Part shown: in pieces, positions 1-9,265 of the stretch
Numbering within the stretch: the first letter of the stretch is position 1
Layout of the letters: each line of letters starts with the position of its first letter
Source of the DNA: Proteiniclasticum ruminis DSM 24773
Lineage (GTDB): Bacteria; Bacillota; Clostridia; Clostridiales; Clostridiaceae
Direction of reading: 5' to 3'
NCBI RefSeq assembly: GCF_000701905.1
Contig: NZ_JNKC01000004.1
Location: 1 to 64,000, forward strand
Length of the DNA stretch: 64,000 nucleotides
Program-made: the position numbers and the translations under genes
The notes under the pieces: generated by a model
What the model was told of the DNA's origin: nothing
Seen by the model: the letters and a program-made list of their open reading frames with translations, nothing else
The model's database searches: none

Positions 1-106
1 TGTATCGGTATGAGATTCAAACTGCAATATGTTTTGCCACGCAAGCGCCATTCATCCCACGGCTGAAGCCAGGCAAGCTCGGTATGGGCTTTCTGGCGCA
101 ATTCCT
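1..106. other. unassigned segment joined to the broken pullulanase
   Basis: Reading leftward, the pullulanase matches its family up to a Q-T-I-T-Y stretch at about base 107. It should then continue into the conserved V-S-A-H-D-N region, but no frame of bases 1-106 gives that. The minus strand is open across this piece in one frame (it includes W-L-Q-P-W-D-E-W-R-L-R-G), and I do not recognise the product. It could be one end of an inserted element, a deletion join, or a contig-end chimera. The window edge prevents a decision. Confidence 0.4.
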
Positions 107-2463
107 GTAAGTGATGGTCTGACTGGGTTCCTTCGCCCAGAACCCTTTGGAGTACTTCACGTTCTGATAATTCACCCCAGGATGGTCAATGGAAGCCACA
201 ACACCAAACTTTATACTTTCTTCCAAAGCTTCCCCACCATTCACAAATCCTCGGTCTTCATCGGTGAATACATGTCCTTTGATCCCATCACGGATGTCAT
301 CAGAAAACGCCGCAATGCCCTCCATTCTCCAAGTGTTCCTCTTTAAAGCCTTTTCCTTGTCAGGTAGAGGGGAGTCTCCCCCAGTCCATCCTTCTCCATA
401 AATGAGAATCGTCGGATCCACTTCGTTCAGGGCTTCTCTAACAGCTTTCATGGTTTCTATGTCATGAAGCGCCATAAGATCAAACCGGAACCCATCCACT
501 TTGTATTCCGTTGCCCAGTACACCACGGAGTCCACAATATACTTTCTCATCATGGACCGTTCGGATGCCGTCTCATTTCCGGTTCCGCTGCCGTTGGAAA
601 AGCTTCCGTCCTCATTCATGCGGTAGTAGTATCCAGGAACAATCTTTGAGAAGTCTGAATCCCCTGACGCTCCAGTGTGGTTGTATACCACGTCCATCAC
701 CACACGGATGTCCTTTTCATGGAGCGCTGCCACCATTTCTTTGAACTCCCTGATTCTCACTTCTCCCTCATAAGGGTTGGTGGAGTAGGATCCTTCTGGC
801 ACATTGAAATGCTGGGGGTCATATCCCCAGTTGAAGTTATTCTCCGCAAGCTTTGTCTCATCAATACTTCTGAAGTCAAAGGACGGCAGAAGATGAAGAT
901 GCGTAATACCCAGCTCCACCAGATGATCCAGCCCAGTTGATACGCCACCTGGTCCTTTGGTTCCGGTTTCCGTAAGGCCCAAGAACTTCCCTTTATGCTC
1001 GATACCCGAATCCTCAGAGATTGACAGATCGCGTACATGAAGCATGTAGATGACTGCATCTGTGTACACCTTATACTCAGGCTTCTGAATCTCCTGAAAC
1101 CCTTCCGGATCGGTTCGGGCAAGATCGATGACCATTCACCCCCACAGATTTCGCATAAGGATCCACAGCTTCCTGTGCGAGGCCAAGATTTTCAACTGAG
1201 TAGGTGTAGTACACGCCATGCATGTCTCCGGAAATCACTGTTTCGAAAACCCCCTGAGCTTTCTTCTCCATTTCCACCTGGTCAAACGCTTCCACCGTAT
1301 CTCCCTTCTGGAAAAGATTGAGGAGTACTTTTGAAGCTTTAGGCGCCCAGAGCCTGAAGGTAGTTCCTTCTTTCTCATAAAGAGCACCCAGTTCTCCATC
1401 ATAGTGATAGGTCTTCTCGAAAGCGCTGGTAGAAAACACGCCGCTCATAAGAATCTCTTTTTCTCCATAGCCCTCTTTTGCCACCAGATAGGATTTTCCT
1501 AGTTCCAGCGGCTCTTTCAAAAGAATCTCAAAAGAGCTCGTCGTCTCCGGTCTTCCCCCTTCACTGAAGTAGATGGCTTCAATCTCCATCCCTTCTTCTC
1601 CGGACAGGATTCTAAGGCCTTCTTTCCTGTCATGCAGAAGCGTCATGGGCACAGACAGGTTCACTTTGATTTTATTCACTGTCGCAAGTTCTGCTTTCAG
1701 GATCTTTGGCGATAGATCCACTTCTTCCAGCGCATAATATAGAGTCGCATCTTTCTCGAGGAGATATAGATCAAGGACTCCATCCTTGGTTTTAGAAAGC
1801 TGGATGAAACGATCCACGTCCACATCCTTCGCTTCCCATTCTCCTTTCCGCACGATGAGACCAAGTTCCTCAGCATCTCCAGGAACCACTGGAATTTCTG
1901 CCACAGCCCCATATTCATCTGATGCTGTAAATTCATAAGCTGCACCTTCTCCGCCTTGTGGCCAGATCCAAAGGTTCCATCCATCATAGTTCTCGTCAAA
2001 TCTTCGGTAATGAACCTTCAGTGTCAGTTCTCCAGGAAGTTTAGGCGTATCTGTCTCTACCCCAGGCTCTTCTGTATAGATCGTTTCCTCTCCTTCTACC
2101 AGCCAGATTTCTGCTTCATTACCAGAAACCTCGATGAACCAGTCTTTGTCCACGTCCTTCTCTTCCCAGTTTCCCTTTCGTAGAATGAATCCGAAGGATC
2201 CAGAATCGCTGCTTTTCGTCACTTCCAGGATCTTTCCGAACTCATCCTCTTCGGTGAAGTCCAGCTGCTCTCCTGTCCCCCTTGGGCCCACAGCCATAGA
2301 TTCCAGCCCTCATAATCCTGGTTCTTTCTCTGATAGTGGACTGTAAGCTTCACTTCATTGTCCGCTCTTGTTCCATCACATCTCCCAGCGAAAGCATCGG
2401 GGACAGCAGCAGTAATATCAGAAGAAGCACGCTGGTCCTTCTGAGCATCTTATTTTTTCTCAT
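107..2463 (-). pseudogene. type I pullulanase (GH13_14), frameshifted and truncated
   Basis: The family is a secreted debranching enzyme that cleaves alpha-1,6 bonds of pullulan, starch and glycogen. Reading from 2463 there is a start with ribosome site and a hydrophobic signal peptide (M-R-K-N-K-M-L-R-R then a Leu-rich core), two tandem CBM41 starch-binding domains (about 2355-1850), a CBM48-type domain (F-R-L-W-A-P) and the catalytic barrel. Visible catalytic parts are D-V-V-Y-N-H, the nucleophile region G-F-R-F-D-L and the acid/base region Y-G-E-G-W. The reading frame changes at least three times: near 2385-2350, near 2298 (a G run) and near 1130-1140. The third catalytic Asp (S-A-H-D) is missing because the gene stops matching at about base 107. 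The long intact stretches suggest recent decay or sequence errors near a contig end. The product as written cannot be functional. Confidence 0.8.
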
Positions 2464-2544
2464 TCTTTTCCCTTCCTTTTCTTATGATTCTTTCTTCGAC
2501 AGTTTACAGAAAGTATATCATGCAAACGTATGCATAACTGCATC

Positions 2545-2578
2545 AAAAAAAAGGCTCCGCTGTGAAGCAAAGCCTTTT
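2545..2578 (-). terminator. Rho-independent terminator of pfkA
   Basis: On the minus strand an AAAAGGCT / AGCCTTTT hairpin is followed by a run of eight T. It lies just past the pfkA stop codon. Confidence 0.8.
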
Positions 2579-2593
2579 ACGTTCTTTATAAAA

Positions 2594-3691
2594 TTAGTCT
2601 CCGAAAGCGATTCCGATGGCTTTGGCCATTTCAACCAGTTCACCGTTTGGATTCACATTCTTGGACTTTCTGCCAATAACATTTTCCAGGGAATCATAGG
2701 ACATGGTGTCTCCCTTCAGGGTTACCATATTACCAAACTTTCCTTCCACTGCAAGCTTTACAGCAGCTACACCATACCGTGTGGAGAGAATTCTGTCGGA
2801 AGAGGATGGACTTCCACCTCTTTGCAGGTGTCCCAGAATGGTAGCTCTTGCTTCATTGCCACAGATTCTTTCCAGATCATGGGCAACCTTCAGTCCAATA
2901 CCACCCAGTCTGATTGGGTCTGGTGAGTCTGCAATGACTTCACGAACCACCACTTCGCCATCAATAGGCTTTGCACCTTCTCCTACAACAATGACGGAGA
3001 AGTTCTTTCCCTGTCTCTTTCTTTCTTCAATCTTCTCAGCAATCTTATGGATATCATAAGGAATTTCAGGCAGAAGAATCGCATCTGCACCACCTGCAAT
3101 ACCAGCATGGAGAGCAATCCATCCAGCGTATCTTCCCATGACTTCCAGAACCATGATTCTGTGATGGGACATGGCTGTGGTATGGAGTCTGTCCAGTGCT
3201 TCTGTAGCTACACCAACCGCCGTATTAAAACCGAAGGTTGTGTCTGTGGATGCCAGATCATTGTCGATGGTCTTTGGAATTGCAATGACTTTCACACCTT
3301 TTCTTGCAAAATCTCTTGCAGAGGTCAGTGTACCGTCTCCACCTATGATAAACATCACATCGATGTCCAGTTTCTTCAGGTTTTCAACCCCTACATCTGA
3401 CACATCTTTATATACCATCTCGCCATTCTCTTCCACAAGATAATGGAACAGATTGTCTTTGTTGGAGCTATAGAGCATAGTTCCACCCTTGTGAAGAAGA
3501 CCTGAAATAGACTCTCCATCGAGTTTTACCCAGTCATTCTCATAAAGTCCCTTATACCCGTTACGGATTCCGATGACTTCCCAACCATACTGGCTGATGG
3601 CTGTTTTTGTTACCGCTCTGATGACCGGATTCAGTCCTGGGCAGTCCCCACCGCCCGTCATAATGCCAATTCTTTTAATGTTCGTTTTCAT
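2594..3691 (-). CDS. pfkA: 6-phosphofructokinase, probably ATP-dependent
   Basis: Cytosolic glycolytic enzyme that phosphorylates fructose 6-phosphate to the 1,6-bisphosphate. The start at 3691 is preferred over an in-frame start at 3715 because AGGAGGG sits 8 bases upstream of it; this gives 365 residues. The nucleotide loop T-G-G-G-D lies at 12-16, G-G-D-G-T at 117-121, the catalytic loop P-K-T-I-D-N-D at 139-145 and M-G-R-Y-A-G-W at 185-191. The second glycine of GGDGT (position 104 in the E. coli enzyme) favours ATP, since PPi enzymes carry Asp there. The Lys in P-K-T-I-D-N-D is more typical of the PPi or mixed clade. ATP use is therefore likely but not certain. The gene is monocistronic, with its own terminator. 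Confidence 0.93.
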   Translation of the reverse strand: MKTNIKRIGIMTGGGDCPGLNPVIRAVTKTAISQYGWEVIGIRNGYKGLYENDWVKLDGESISGLLHKGGTMLYSSNKDNLFHYLVEENGEMVYKDVSDVGVENLKKLDIDVMFIIGGDGTLTSARDFARKGVKVIAIPKTIDNDLASTDTTFGFNTAVGVATEALDRLHTTAMSHHRIMVLEVMGRYAGWIALHAGIAGGADAILLPEIPYDIHKIAEKIEERKRQGKNFSVIVVGEGAKPIDGEVVVREVIADSPDPIRLGGIGLKVAHDLERICGNEARATILGHLQRGGSPSSSDRILSTRYGVAAVKLAVEGKFGNMVTLKGDTMSYDSLENVIGRKSKNVNPNGELVEMAKAIGIAFGD

Positions 3692-3804
3692 AAGATTTAC
3701 CCTCCTGCTTGCCAAACGGCAAAATAGTACCCGATTCTTTTGTTGCTGTGTCCTTTACAATTCTACCCCAAAGTTGCCATTGTTACAATTATCACGACAG
3801 ATTT

Positions 3805-5175
3805 TTAGAAATTGTTCACGAGTTCCACAAAGCGGTCTCCACGGACTTCAAAGTTCTTGAACTCATCAAAACTTGCACAAGCCGGCGACAGAAGTGAAAA
3901 GTCCCCAGGTTCGCTGATTTCTTTAAGTTTCAGCACTGCGTCATCAAAGTTCTCCGCAAAAAAAAGCGGAATCTCCACACCATTTTTCTTCTTGGTATCC
4001 ACAAAGGCCTGATGGATCTTCTCTTTTGTAGCGCCAACCAAAACTGCGCCCTTCACATATAAATGCGCATTCTCTGCTAAAACCGCAAAGTCCAGATGCT
4101 TATCATACCCTCCCAGAATGATGTTGACTTTTTTTTCAAAGGAAGAGATCGTTGCAAGGGTCCTTACCGGACTGGAAGCAATGGAGTCATTGTAGTATCT
4201 GACACCGTGGTGTTCTCTAACAAACTGGCACCTATGTTTTACCCCTTCAAAAGCCAAAGCGACCTTTTTCATGACCGGAACTGGCACCCATTTTTCCACC
4301 GCCAGAAATGCGGCCAGAAAATTCTCCGCATTGTGCACGCCCTTCACCTTCATCTCAGGCAGGCTTACTACAGGCTCTTTGTGCAGATACAAGATGCCGT
4401 CTTTGTAATACGCATCTGTATTTTCATTTTTGCTGGAGAAGGTTCTCATCTCCCCAGCTGCCAGTGATTTAAAACTGTGGGTCACCTCGTTGTCCTCATT
4501 GAGAATGAGAAGATCCCCTTTGTTCTGGAATCTGAAGATATTTTTCTTCGCTTCCGCGTACTCTTCCATATCCTTATGAACATCCAGATGATTTGGCGTA
4601 AGGTTTGTGACGACGGCGGTTTCTGGAGAGACCGTCATGGTCATGAGCTGGAAGCTTGACAGCTCCAGCACCACAAAATCCTTTTCTGTGATCTCCTCTA
4701 CTTTTGTGAAGAGAGGGGTTCCGATATTTCCGCCCACATAAACCGAATGTCCTACGGCTTTTAATAGTTCTCCCACTACAGTAGTTGTGGTGGTCTTTCC
4801 ATCACTTCCTGTGATTCCTATGGTTCTTCCTTTGGTGTATTTCAGAAATTCTTCCATTTCTGAGGTCACCACTGCCCCTTCTTTTTCCGCTTCCAGAAGA
4901 GCGGGATGGTCTGGCCTCATCCCGGGCGTTTTAAAAATCACATGAAGACCTGCGAGATGGCTGAGATAATCCTCTCCCAGATGGAGCACCACCTGGTCTT
5001 TCATTTCTCTCACAAGAGGCGGCAGATTCTCCAATGGACTTCTATCAAACCCATAGACCTTGGCCCCCAGCTTCAGAAGAAATTCCATGAGAGGGATATT
5101 ACTGACACCAAGACCTACAACCCCTACTTTTTTGTCTCTGATAAAGTTTTTGAATGCACTAAAATCCTTTTTCAT
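3805..5175 (-). CDS. murD: UDP-N-acetylmuramoylalanine--D-glutamate ligase
   Basis: Adds D-glutamate to UDP-MurNAc-L-Ala in the cytosolic phase of peptidoglycan synthesis, using ATP. It has 456 residues, the normal length. An N-terminal Rossmann-like UDP-binding domain carries G-V-V-G-L-G-V-S-N, and the central Mur-ligase ATP loop G-I-T-G-S-D-G-K-T-T lies at 120-129. N-L-T-P-N-H-L-D follows, and the C-terminal domain contains N-D-S-I-A-S-S-P. The stop of the upstream membrane-protein gene is two bases from this start, so the two are probably co-transcribed. It lies outside a dcw cluster, with no other mur or fts genes beside it. Confidence 0.95.
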   Translation of the reverse strand: MKKDFSAFKNFIRDKKVGVVGLGVSNIPLMEFLLKLGAKVYGFDRSPLENLPPLVREMKDQVVLHLGEDYLSHLAGLHVIFKTPGMRPDHPALLEAEKEGAVVTSEMEEFLKYTKGRTIGITGSDGKTTTTTVVGELLKAVGHSVYVGGNIGTPLFTKVEEITEKDFVVLELSSFQLMTMTVSPETAVVTNLTPNHLDVHKDMEEYAEAKKNIFRFQNKGDLLILNEDNEVTHSFKSLAAGEMRTFSSKNENTDAYYKDGILYLHKEPVVSLPEMKVKGVHNAENFLAAFLAVEKWVPVPVMKKVALAFEGVKHRCQFVREHHGVRYYNDSIASSPVRTLATISSFEKKVNIILGGYDKHLDFAVLAENAHLYVKGAVLVGATKEKIHQAFVDTKKKNGVEIPLFFAENFDDAVLKLKEISEPGDFSLLSPACASFDEFKNFEVRGDRFVELVNNF

Positions 5176-5177
5176 AT

Positions 5178-5885
5178 CTACTTCCTTGTTTTTTTATTCG
5201 CTTCCTGTTTCTCTGACAAATCACGGTCTTTCTGATGTTTATAAAGAATCCTCTGTACATAGGCAGCTAAAGAGAACCCGATGACCAAAGGAAAAATAAT
5301 GAGCCTTCCAAAATACACACTGACAAACAGTATGAGCAGTGCAGCTGCACCTCTCAGCACTCCTTGGAACAGCTTTATTCTCATTTTCTTCAGGTGCTCC
5401 TTCAACGTGCCTTTTTCCTCCGCTATGAGCGGTACCAGTCCAAGAAGGAACATCAGCACAAAAATCAGCAGGATATCCACAGCTCTTCTCATACCATTCT
5501 GGTCTATGATGCTGAAAAAGAGACTGTTGTTGAGCATGAATGCAGTGAAAAAAGAACCGAGTGTTCCAAGCACTATGGTTTTTTTGAACTGCTTTCTGTA
5601 CCCTTCGAAAAACCGTTTATAAATGTTGCTTTTGTCTTCTCCAGCTCCTCCCAACGCTATGTAGAGCGCAGTGTAGGCAGGGTAAAGCGGAATCATCACC
5701 AGCGCCATGAGAAGATAGTAGACGGCCAGATTATCCGGTTCTGCAAACAAAAGAAAAATCAATATATGGATGTTCACAAGGATAAAAAGTGCGTTGCCCA
5801 TGATGCCATCATAGACCTGATCCACGGATTTTTTCACCTGTGAAAGGGCAAGCTCCTGATCCCGTTCTTTTTTACTGTCTTTCAT
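5178..5885 (-). CDS. multi-pass membrane protein, possibly DUF624 (YesL-like)
   Basis: I do not recognise this protein firmly. The start at 5885 (M-K-D-S-K-K-E-R) follows GGGAGGAC, while upstream in-frame ATGs lack a ribosome site; this gives 235 residues. About five or six hydrophobic segments are visible (roughly residues 32-50, 57-80, 110-125, 135-155 and 170-205). The N-terminal tail is charged and the C-terminus is very basic (K-K-T-R-K). The layout resembles DUF624/YesL membrane proteins, but that is a pattern judgement. It precedes murD by two bases, so co-expression with cell-wall synthesis is likely. Confidence 0.6.
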   Translation of the reverse strand: MKDSKKERDQELALSQVKKSVDQVYDGIMGNALFILVNIHILIFLLFAEPDNLAVYYLLMALVMIPLYPAYTALYIALGGAGEDKSNIYKRFFEGYRKQFKKTIVLGTLGSFFTAFMLNNSLFFSIIDQNGMRRAVDILLIFVLMFLLGLVPLIAEEKGTLKEHLKKMRIKLFQGVLRGAAALLILFVSVYFGRLIIFPLVIGFSLAAYVQRILYKHQKDRDLSEKQEANKKTRK

Positions 5886-5959
5886 ACGTCCTCCCATACT
5901 TCCTGTATTCATCTATTATTCTACAGTCTTTTGCTTAAACTGCAAATTATTTCAGTCAG

Positions 5960-5998
5960 AAAAAAGAGAAGAGGGCAGACTATGCCTTCTTCTCCTTT
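5960..5998 (-). terminator. terminator of glyS
   Basis: On the minus strand a hairpin with arms AGAAGAAGGCA / TGCCCTCTTCT ends in a T run, immediately after the glyS stop. Confidence 0.75.
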
Positions 5999-6004
5999 AA
6001 GTGG

Positions 6005-7390
6005 TTAAAATATAAGTTTCTTGTCAATATAGTCAATGAGATCAAAGACGGACAGACGGATCTGCTCCATGGTGTCTCTGTCTCTTAGGGTTACTGTCTG
6101 ATCTTCCAGGGTATCAAAGTCGATGGTGATGCAGTAAGGTGTTCCGATCTCGTCTTGTCTTCTGTATCTCTTTCCAATACTTCCCGCATCATCATACTCG
6201 CACTGGAAATGCTTGGACAGCTGTGCATAGACTTCCATAGCCTTCTCAGAAAGCTTCTTTGAAAGGGGCAGAATTGCAGCTTTCACCGGTGCGATGGCAG
6301 GATGGAACTTCAGAACGGTTCTTACATCTCCGCCTTCCAGCTCTTCTTCTTCATAAGCGTCGGACAAGAAGGAAAGGAACAGTCTGTCTACACCTACAGA
6401 GGGCTCCACACAGTAGGGCACATACTTTTCGTTGGTCACAGGATCCATATACATCATATCGGTCTTTGCATGGGTGGCATGCTGCATGAGATCATAATCC
6501 GTTCTGTCCGCAATACCCCATAGCTCGCCCCATCCAAAGGGGAATCTGTACTCGATGTCTGCGGTGCCTACGCTGTAGAAGGAAAGCTCCTCTGGTGCAT
6601 GGTCTCTCATTCTGAGGTTCTCTTCGGTGAGTCCCAGATCCGTCAAAAACTCCATGCAGTACTTCTTCCAGAAGGCAAACCACTCCAGATCGGTACCAGG
6701 CTTACAGAAAAACTCCAGCTCCATCTGCTCGAACTCTCTGGTTCTGAAAATGAAGTTGCCAGGGGTAATTTCATTTCTGAAGGACTTACCAATCTGACCA
6801 ATCCCAAATGGCACTTTCTTACGGGTCGTTCTTGCGATGTTCTTGAAATTCACAAAAATACCTTGGGCTGTTTCAGGACGAAGATAAATTTCAGTCTTGG
6901 ACTCATCGGTGATACCAAGATAGGTTTTGAACATCAGATTGAACTTTCTGATGTCTGTGAAGTTTTTCTTCCCGCACTTTGGACATACAATGCCATGCTC
7001 GTCTATGTAGGCTTTCAGCTCCGCTTCTGTCTTTCCGTCCGCAGAGGCATACTCTACGCCCTGCTCTGTCATATGGTCTTCCACCAGTTTGTCTGCTCTA
7101 AAACGAGCCTTGCACTCTTTACAGTCCATGAGCGGATCGGAGAAGCTGTCCACATGACCAGAAGCTTTCCATACTTCTGGGTTCATAAGAATCGCTGAAT
7201 CCAGTCCCACATTATAAGGGCTTTCCTGGATGAATCTCTTCCACCAGGCCTTCTTTATGTTGTTTTTCAGTTCTACCCCCAAAGGACCATAATCCCAAGA
7301 GTTTGAAAGTCCTCCGTACAGTTCCGAGCCAGGGTAGACAAATCCTCTTCCCTTGCTGAGTGCTACAATTTTATCCATTGTTTTTTCCAT
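6005..7390 (-). CDS. glyS: glycyl-tRNA synthetase, single-chain dimeric type
   Basis: Charges tRNA-Gly in the cytosol. It has 461 residues and is the alpha2 type found in archaea, eukaryotes and many Bacillota, not the split GlyQ/GlyS type. Class II features visible: an N-terminal [10 protein letters not shown] motif, a zinc-ribbon-like insertion with C-K-E-C and C-P-K-C pairs, motif 2 around [10 protein letters not shown] followed by [10 protein letters not shown], motif 3 around V-E-P-S-V-G-V-D-R, and a C-terminal anticodon-binding domain ([11 protein letters not shown]). The start follows AAGGAGGAATCACC. Expression should be controlled by the T-box leader directly upstream. Confidence 0.96.
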   Translation of the reverse strand: MEKTMDKIVALSKGRGFVYPGSELYGGLSNSWDYGPLGVELKNNIKKAWWKRFIQESPYNVGLDSAILMNPEVWKASGHVDSFSDPLMDCKECKARFRADKLVEDHMTEQGVEYASADGKTEAELKAYIDEHGIVCPKCGKKNFTDIRKFNLMFKTYLGITDESKTEIYLRPETAQGIFVNFKNIARTTRKKVPFGIGQIGKSFRNEITPGNFIFRTREFEQMELEFFCKPGTDLEWFAFWKKYCMEFLTDLGLTEENLRMRDHAPEELSFYSVGTADIEYRFPFGWGELWGIADRTDYDLMQHATHAKTDMMYMDPVTNEKYVPYCVEPSVGVDRLFLSFLSDAYEEEELEGGDVRTVLKFHPAIAPVKAAILPLSKKLSEKAMEVYAQLSKHFQCEYDDAGSIGKRYRRQDEIGTPYCITIDFDTLEDQTVTLRDRDTMEQIRLSVFDLIDYIDKKLIF

Positions 7391-7423
7391 GGTGATTCCT
7401 CCTTGAAATTAAATTTTGAAACC

Positions 7424-7600
7424 AAAAAGAGCTTATACCGTGAAGGGACGGATAATTCCGCGGTTCCACCCTTCTTGGCATAAGCCCTGCTTTTACAAAC
7501 ACATTCTGCTCCAAAGCGCCCTTCTTCCTTCTGCCTTAAATCCTTGCACCATCCGGATTTTCTCTAAAAGTTCAGAAAGGAATACTCCTCTTTATCATCA
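7424..7600 (-). ncRNA. T-box riboswitch leader, glycine (glyS)
   Basis: The minus strand carries AGAGGAGTA, a stem with GGATGGTGCAAGGATT, GAAGGGCGC..TTTGGAGC, and the T-box antiterminator sequence GGGTGGAACCGCGG at 7471-7458. GGC in GAAGGGCGC is the likely specifier codon (Gly). A terminator hairpin GGGCTTATGCC / GGTATAAGCTC followed by five T lies at 7487-7424. Uncharged tRNA-Gly should stabilise the antiterminator and switch glyS on. Confidence 0.9.
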
Positions 7601-7621
7601 CAGATATTTAGATAAAAAAAA

Positions 7622-7696
7622 TGGCTCCGCGAAGAGGACTCGAACCTCCAACCTATCGGTTAACAGCCGAGTGCTCCACCATTGAGCTATCGCGGA
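7622..7696 (-). tRNA. tRNA-Asn (GTT)
   Basis: A complete cloverleaf with a TCCGCGA / TCGCGGA acceptor stem, T-loop GGTTCGAGTCC, anticodon GTT in CTGTTAA, and an encoded CCA at 7624-7622. It lies 22 bases upstream of the glyS T-box and is transcribed in the same direction. Confidence 0.96.
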
Positions 7697-7713
7697 ACGT
7701 CATTACAAAGACT

Positions 7714-7741
7714 ATTATACCAAGCCCAAAAAATAATGCAA
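7714..7741 (-). promoter_or_regulatory. promoter of tRNA-Asn (and probably glyS)
   Basis: The minus strand shows TTGCAT, 16 bases, TATAAT. The -10 box ends 18 bases before the mature tRNA 5' end. I see no separate promoter in the 22 bases between the tRNA and the glyS leader. Confidence 0.7.
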
Positions 7742-7883
7742 GGCTTTATTTCAAAAATTTTTACAGGAGTTTTTCCGTTATTTTACAGAATGACTCTCCA
7801 TCCAACCTTGTTCTTTCTCCTGAGCGGAAGGTAGTTCTGCAGCTAAAATTCTTTTCCTACGCACAAGCAAAAATAAAAAAAGC

Positions 7884-7911
7884 TTGACTCTTCTCTCAGA
7901 ATTCCTATAAT
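7884..7911 (+). promoter_or_regulatory. promoter of asnA
   Basis: TTGACT, 16 bases, TATAAT. Transcription should start at about 7918, a few bases before the T-box leader. From 7742 to 7883 I see nothing else. Confidence 0.8.
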
Positions 7912-7921
7912 AAATATAAAC

Positions 7922-8195
7922 AAGTGTTGATGAGACGAGTACACGATTGAAAAAGTTCAGAGAGCCGGGGAAAGGTGTGAGCCCGGTCTTCAGGAGATCA
8001 GTGGAAAAACAGCTCGGAGCTGCCGGAAGAATCTTAGTAGACCCGGCCGGGCCTTCCCGTTACAGAAGTCGGATATCGGCGTTTACCATGCCCGTATCTT
8101 AAAAGTGAGCTGAAGCAATTTGGCTAAACTGGGTGGTACCGCGGAAGACCTTTCCTTTCGTCCCAATTGTAGGGATGGAAAGGAATTTTTTATTT
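7922..8195 (+). ncRNA. T-box riboswitch leader, asparagine (asnA)
   Basis: Contains ACGAGTACACG, AGAGAGCCGGGG..GGTGTGAGCCCGGT (stem I tip), GTGGAAAAACAGCTCGGAGC with the Asn codon AAC at 8008-8010 in the specifier position, and the T-box GGGTGGTACCGCGG at 8131-8144. A terminator with arms CCTTTCCTTTCGTCCC / GGGATGGAAAGG and a T run ends near 8195. Uncharged tRNA-Asn should prevent termination. The cognate tRNA gene is only 230 bases away on the other strand. Confidence 0.93.
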
Positions 8196-8212
8196 TACGG
8201 GAGGAAACCACC

Positions 8213-9196
8213 ATGTACCAAAGCACACTGACCATCAAAGAAACCCAGAAAGCCATCAAGCTCATCAAAGTCTTTTTTGAGCGGGAGCTCTCAGAGCGTC
8301 TTCATCTGACTCGCGTCTCCGCCCCACTGTTTATCGAAAAGGGCAACGGTCTAAACGACGACCTGAACGGCATTGAGCGCCCAGTCTCCTTCGATATTCT
8401 CCATACCGGAAAAGAAGTGGAGATTGTGCAGTCCCTGGCCAAATGGAAAAGAAAAGCCCTCATGGACTATGAGTTCACTTTAGGAGAAGGCCTCTATACC
8501 AACATGAACGCAATCCGGCGCGATGAGACGCTAGACGCCATTCACAGCATCTATGTGGACCAGTGGGACTGGGAAAAGATCATCGGAGAAGGAGAGAGAA
8601 CTCTAGATACCCTGAAAGATACAGTTTCTATCATCTACTCCATCTTTAAGGATGCAGAGATTTTGCTCTACAAGACCTATCCTCATCTGAAGCCACAGCT
8701 TCCGGAGTCTCTTTCTTTCATCACTTCAGAGGAGCTTCTGCTGAAATATCCAGACCTGACTTCCAAGGAACGGGAGCGGGCTTTTGCAAAAGAAACAGGC
8801 GCATTTTTTCTTATTGGTATTGGAGACCTTCTCTCCAGTGGAGAGCGCCATGATGGAAGAGCACCGGACTACGATGACTGGTCTCTAAATGGAGATCTCA
8901 TTTTCTACAACGAAGTGCATGATGATGCTCTAGAGCTTTCATCCATGGGGATCCGTGTGGACAAGAATGCACTTCTTTATCAGCTGGAAGCAGCAAAAAA
9001 AGAAGACCGCAAAGGACTCATCTATCACAGTCTTCTTCTGGAAGGCAAGCTGCCCCAGACCATCGGCGGTGGCATCGGGCAGTCCCGAATTTGTCAGTTT
9101 CTCTTAAGAAAATATCATATCGGTGAAGTGCAGAGCAGCATCTGGCCAGAAGATATGAGACTGGACCTCATGAAAAAGAACATCCATCTGCTTTAA
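8213..9196 (+). CDS. asnA: aspartate--ammonia ligase (asparagine synthetase A)
   Basis: Makes L-asparagine from aspartate, ammonia and ATP (AMP-forming), in the cytosol. From the ATG at 8213, which follows GGGAGGAAACCACC, the product has 327 residues, close to the E. coli enzyme (330). An in-frame start at 8120 would run through the T-box and terminator, so it is rejected. It has the class II synthetase-like fold of the family: [33 protein letters not shown] and the C-terminal G-G-G-I-G-Q-S-R-I. The gene is alone in its transcript. T-box control ties synthesis to asparaginyl-tRNA supply. Confidence 0.97.
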   Translation: MYQSTLTIKETQKAIKLIKVFFERELSERLHLTRVSAPLFIEKGNGLNDDLNGIERPVSFDILHTGKEVEIVQSLAKWKRKALMDYEFTLGEGLYTNMNAIRRDETLDAIHSIYVDQWDWEKIIGEGERTLDTLKDTVSIIYSIFKDAEILLYKTYPHLKPQLPESLSFITSEELLLKYPDLTSKERERAFAKETGAFFLIGIGDLLSSGERHDGRAPDYDDWSLNGDLIFYNEVHDDALELSSMGIRVDKNALLYQLEAAKKEDRKGLIYHSLLLEGKLPQTIGGGIGQSRICQFLLRKYHIGEVQSSIWPEDMRLDLMKKNIHLL

Positions 9197-9210
9197 GTTT
9201 TAGTACAAGC

Positions 9211-9257
9211 AAAAAACCGGAAGCCTTCCTTTCTAAGGAAATAGCTTCCGGTTTATT
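9211..9257. terminator. bidirectional terminator between asnA and lysS
   Basis: Arms AAACCGGAAGC and GCTTCCGGTTT are flanked by A and T runs on both sides. It serves the convergent genes asnA and lysS. Confidence 0.85.
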
Positions 9258-9265
9258 TTTCATTC

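Noticed and set aside
757-1122. Second reading frame within the pullulanase barrel
   Set aside because: A shadow frame of the real barrel, with no family match and no ribosome site.
8120-8212. N-terminal extension of AsnA
   Set aside because: It runs through the T-box sequence and terminator hairpin, and the ATG at 8213 has a strong ribosome site and gives the normal family length.
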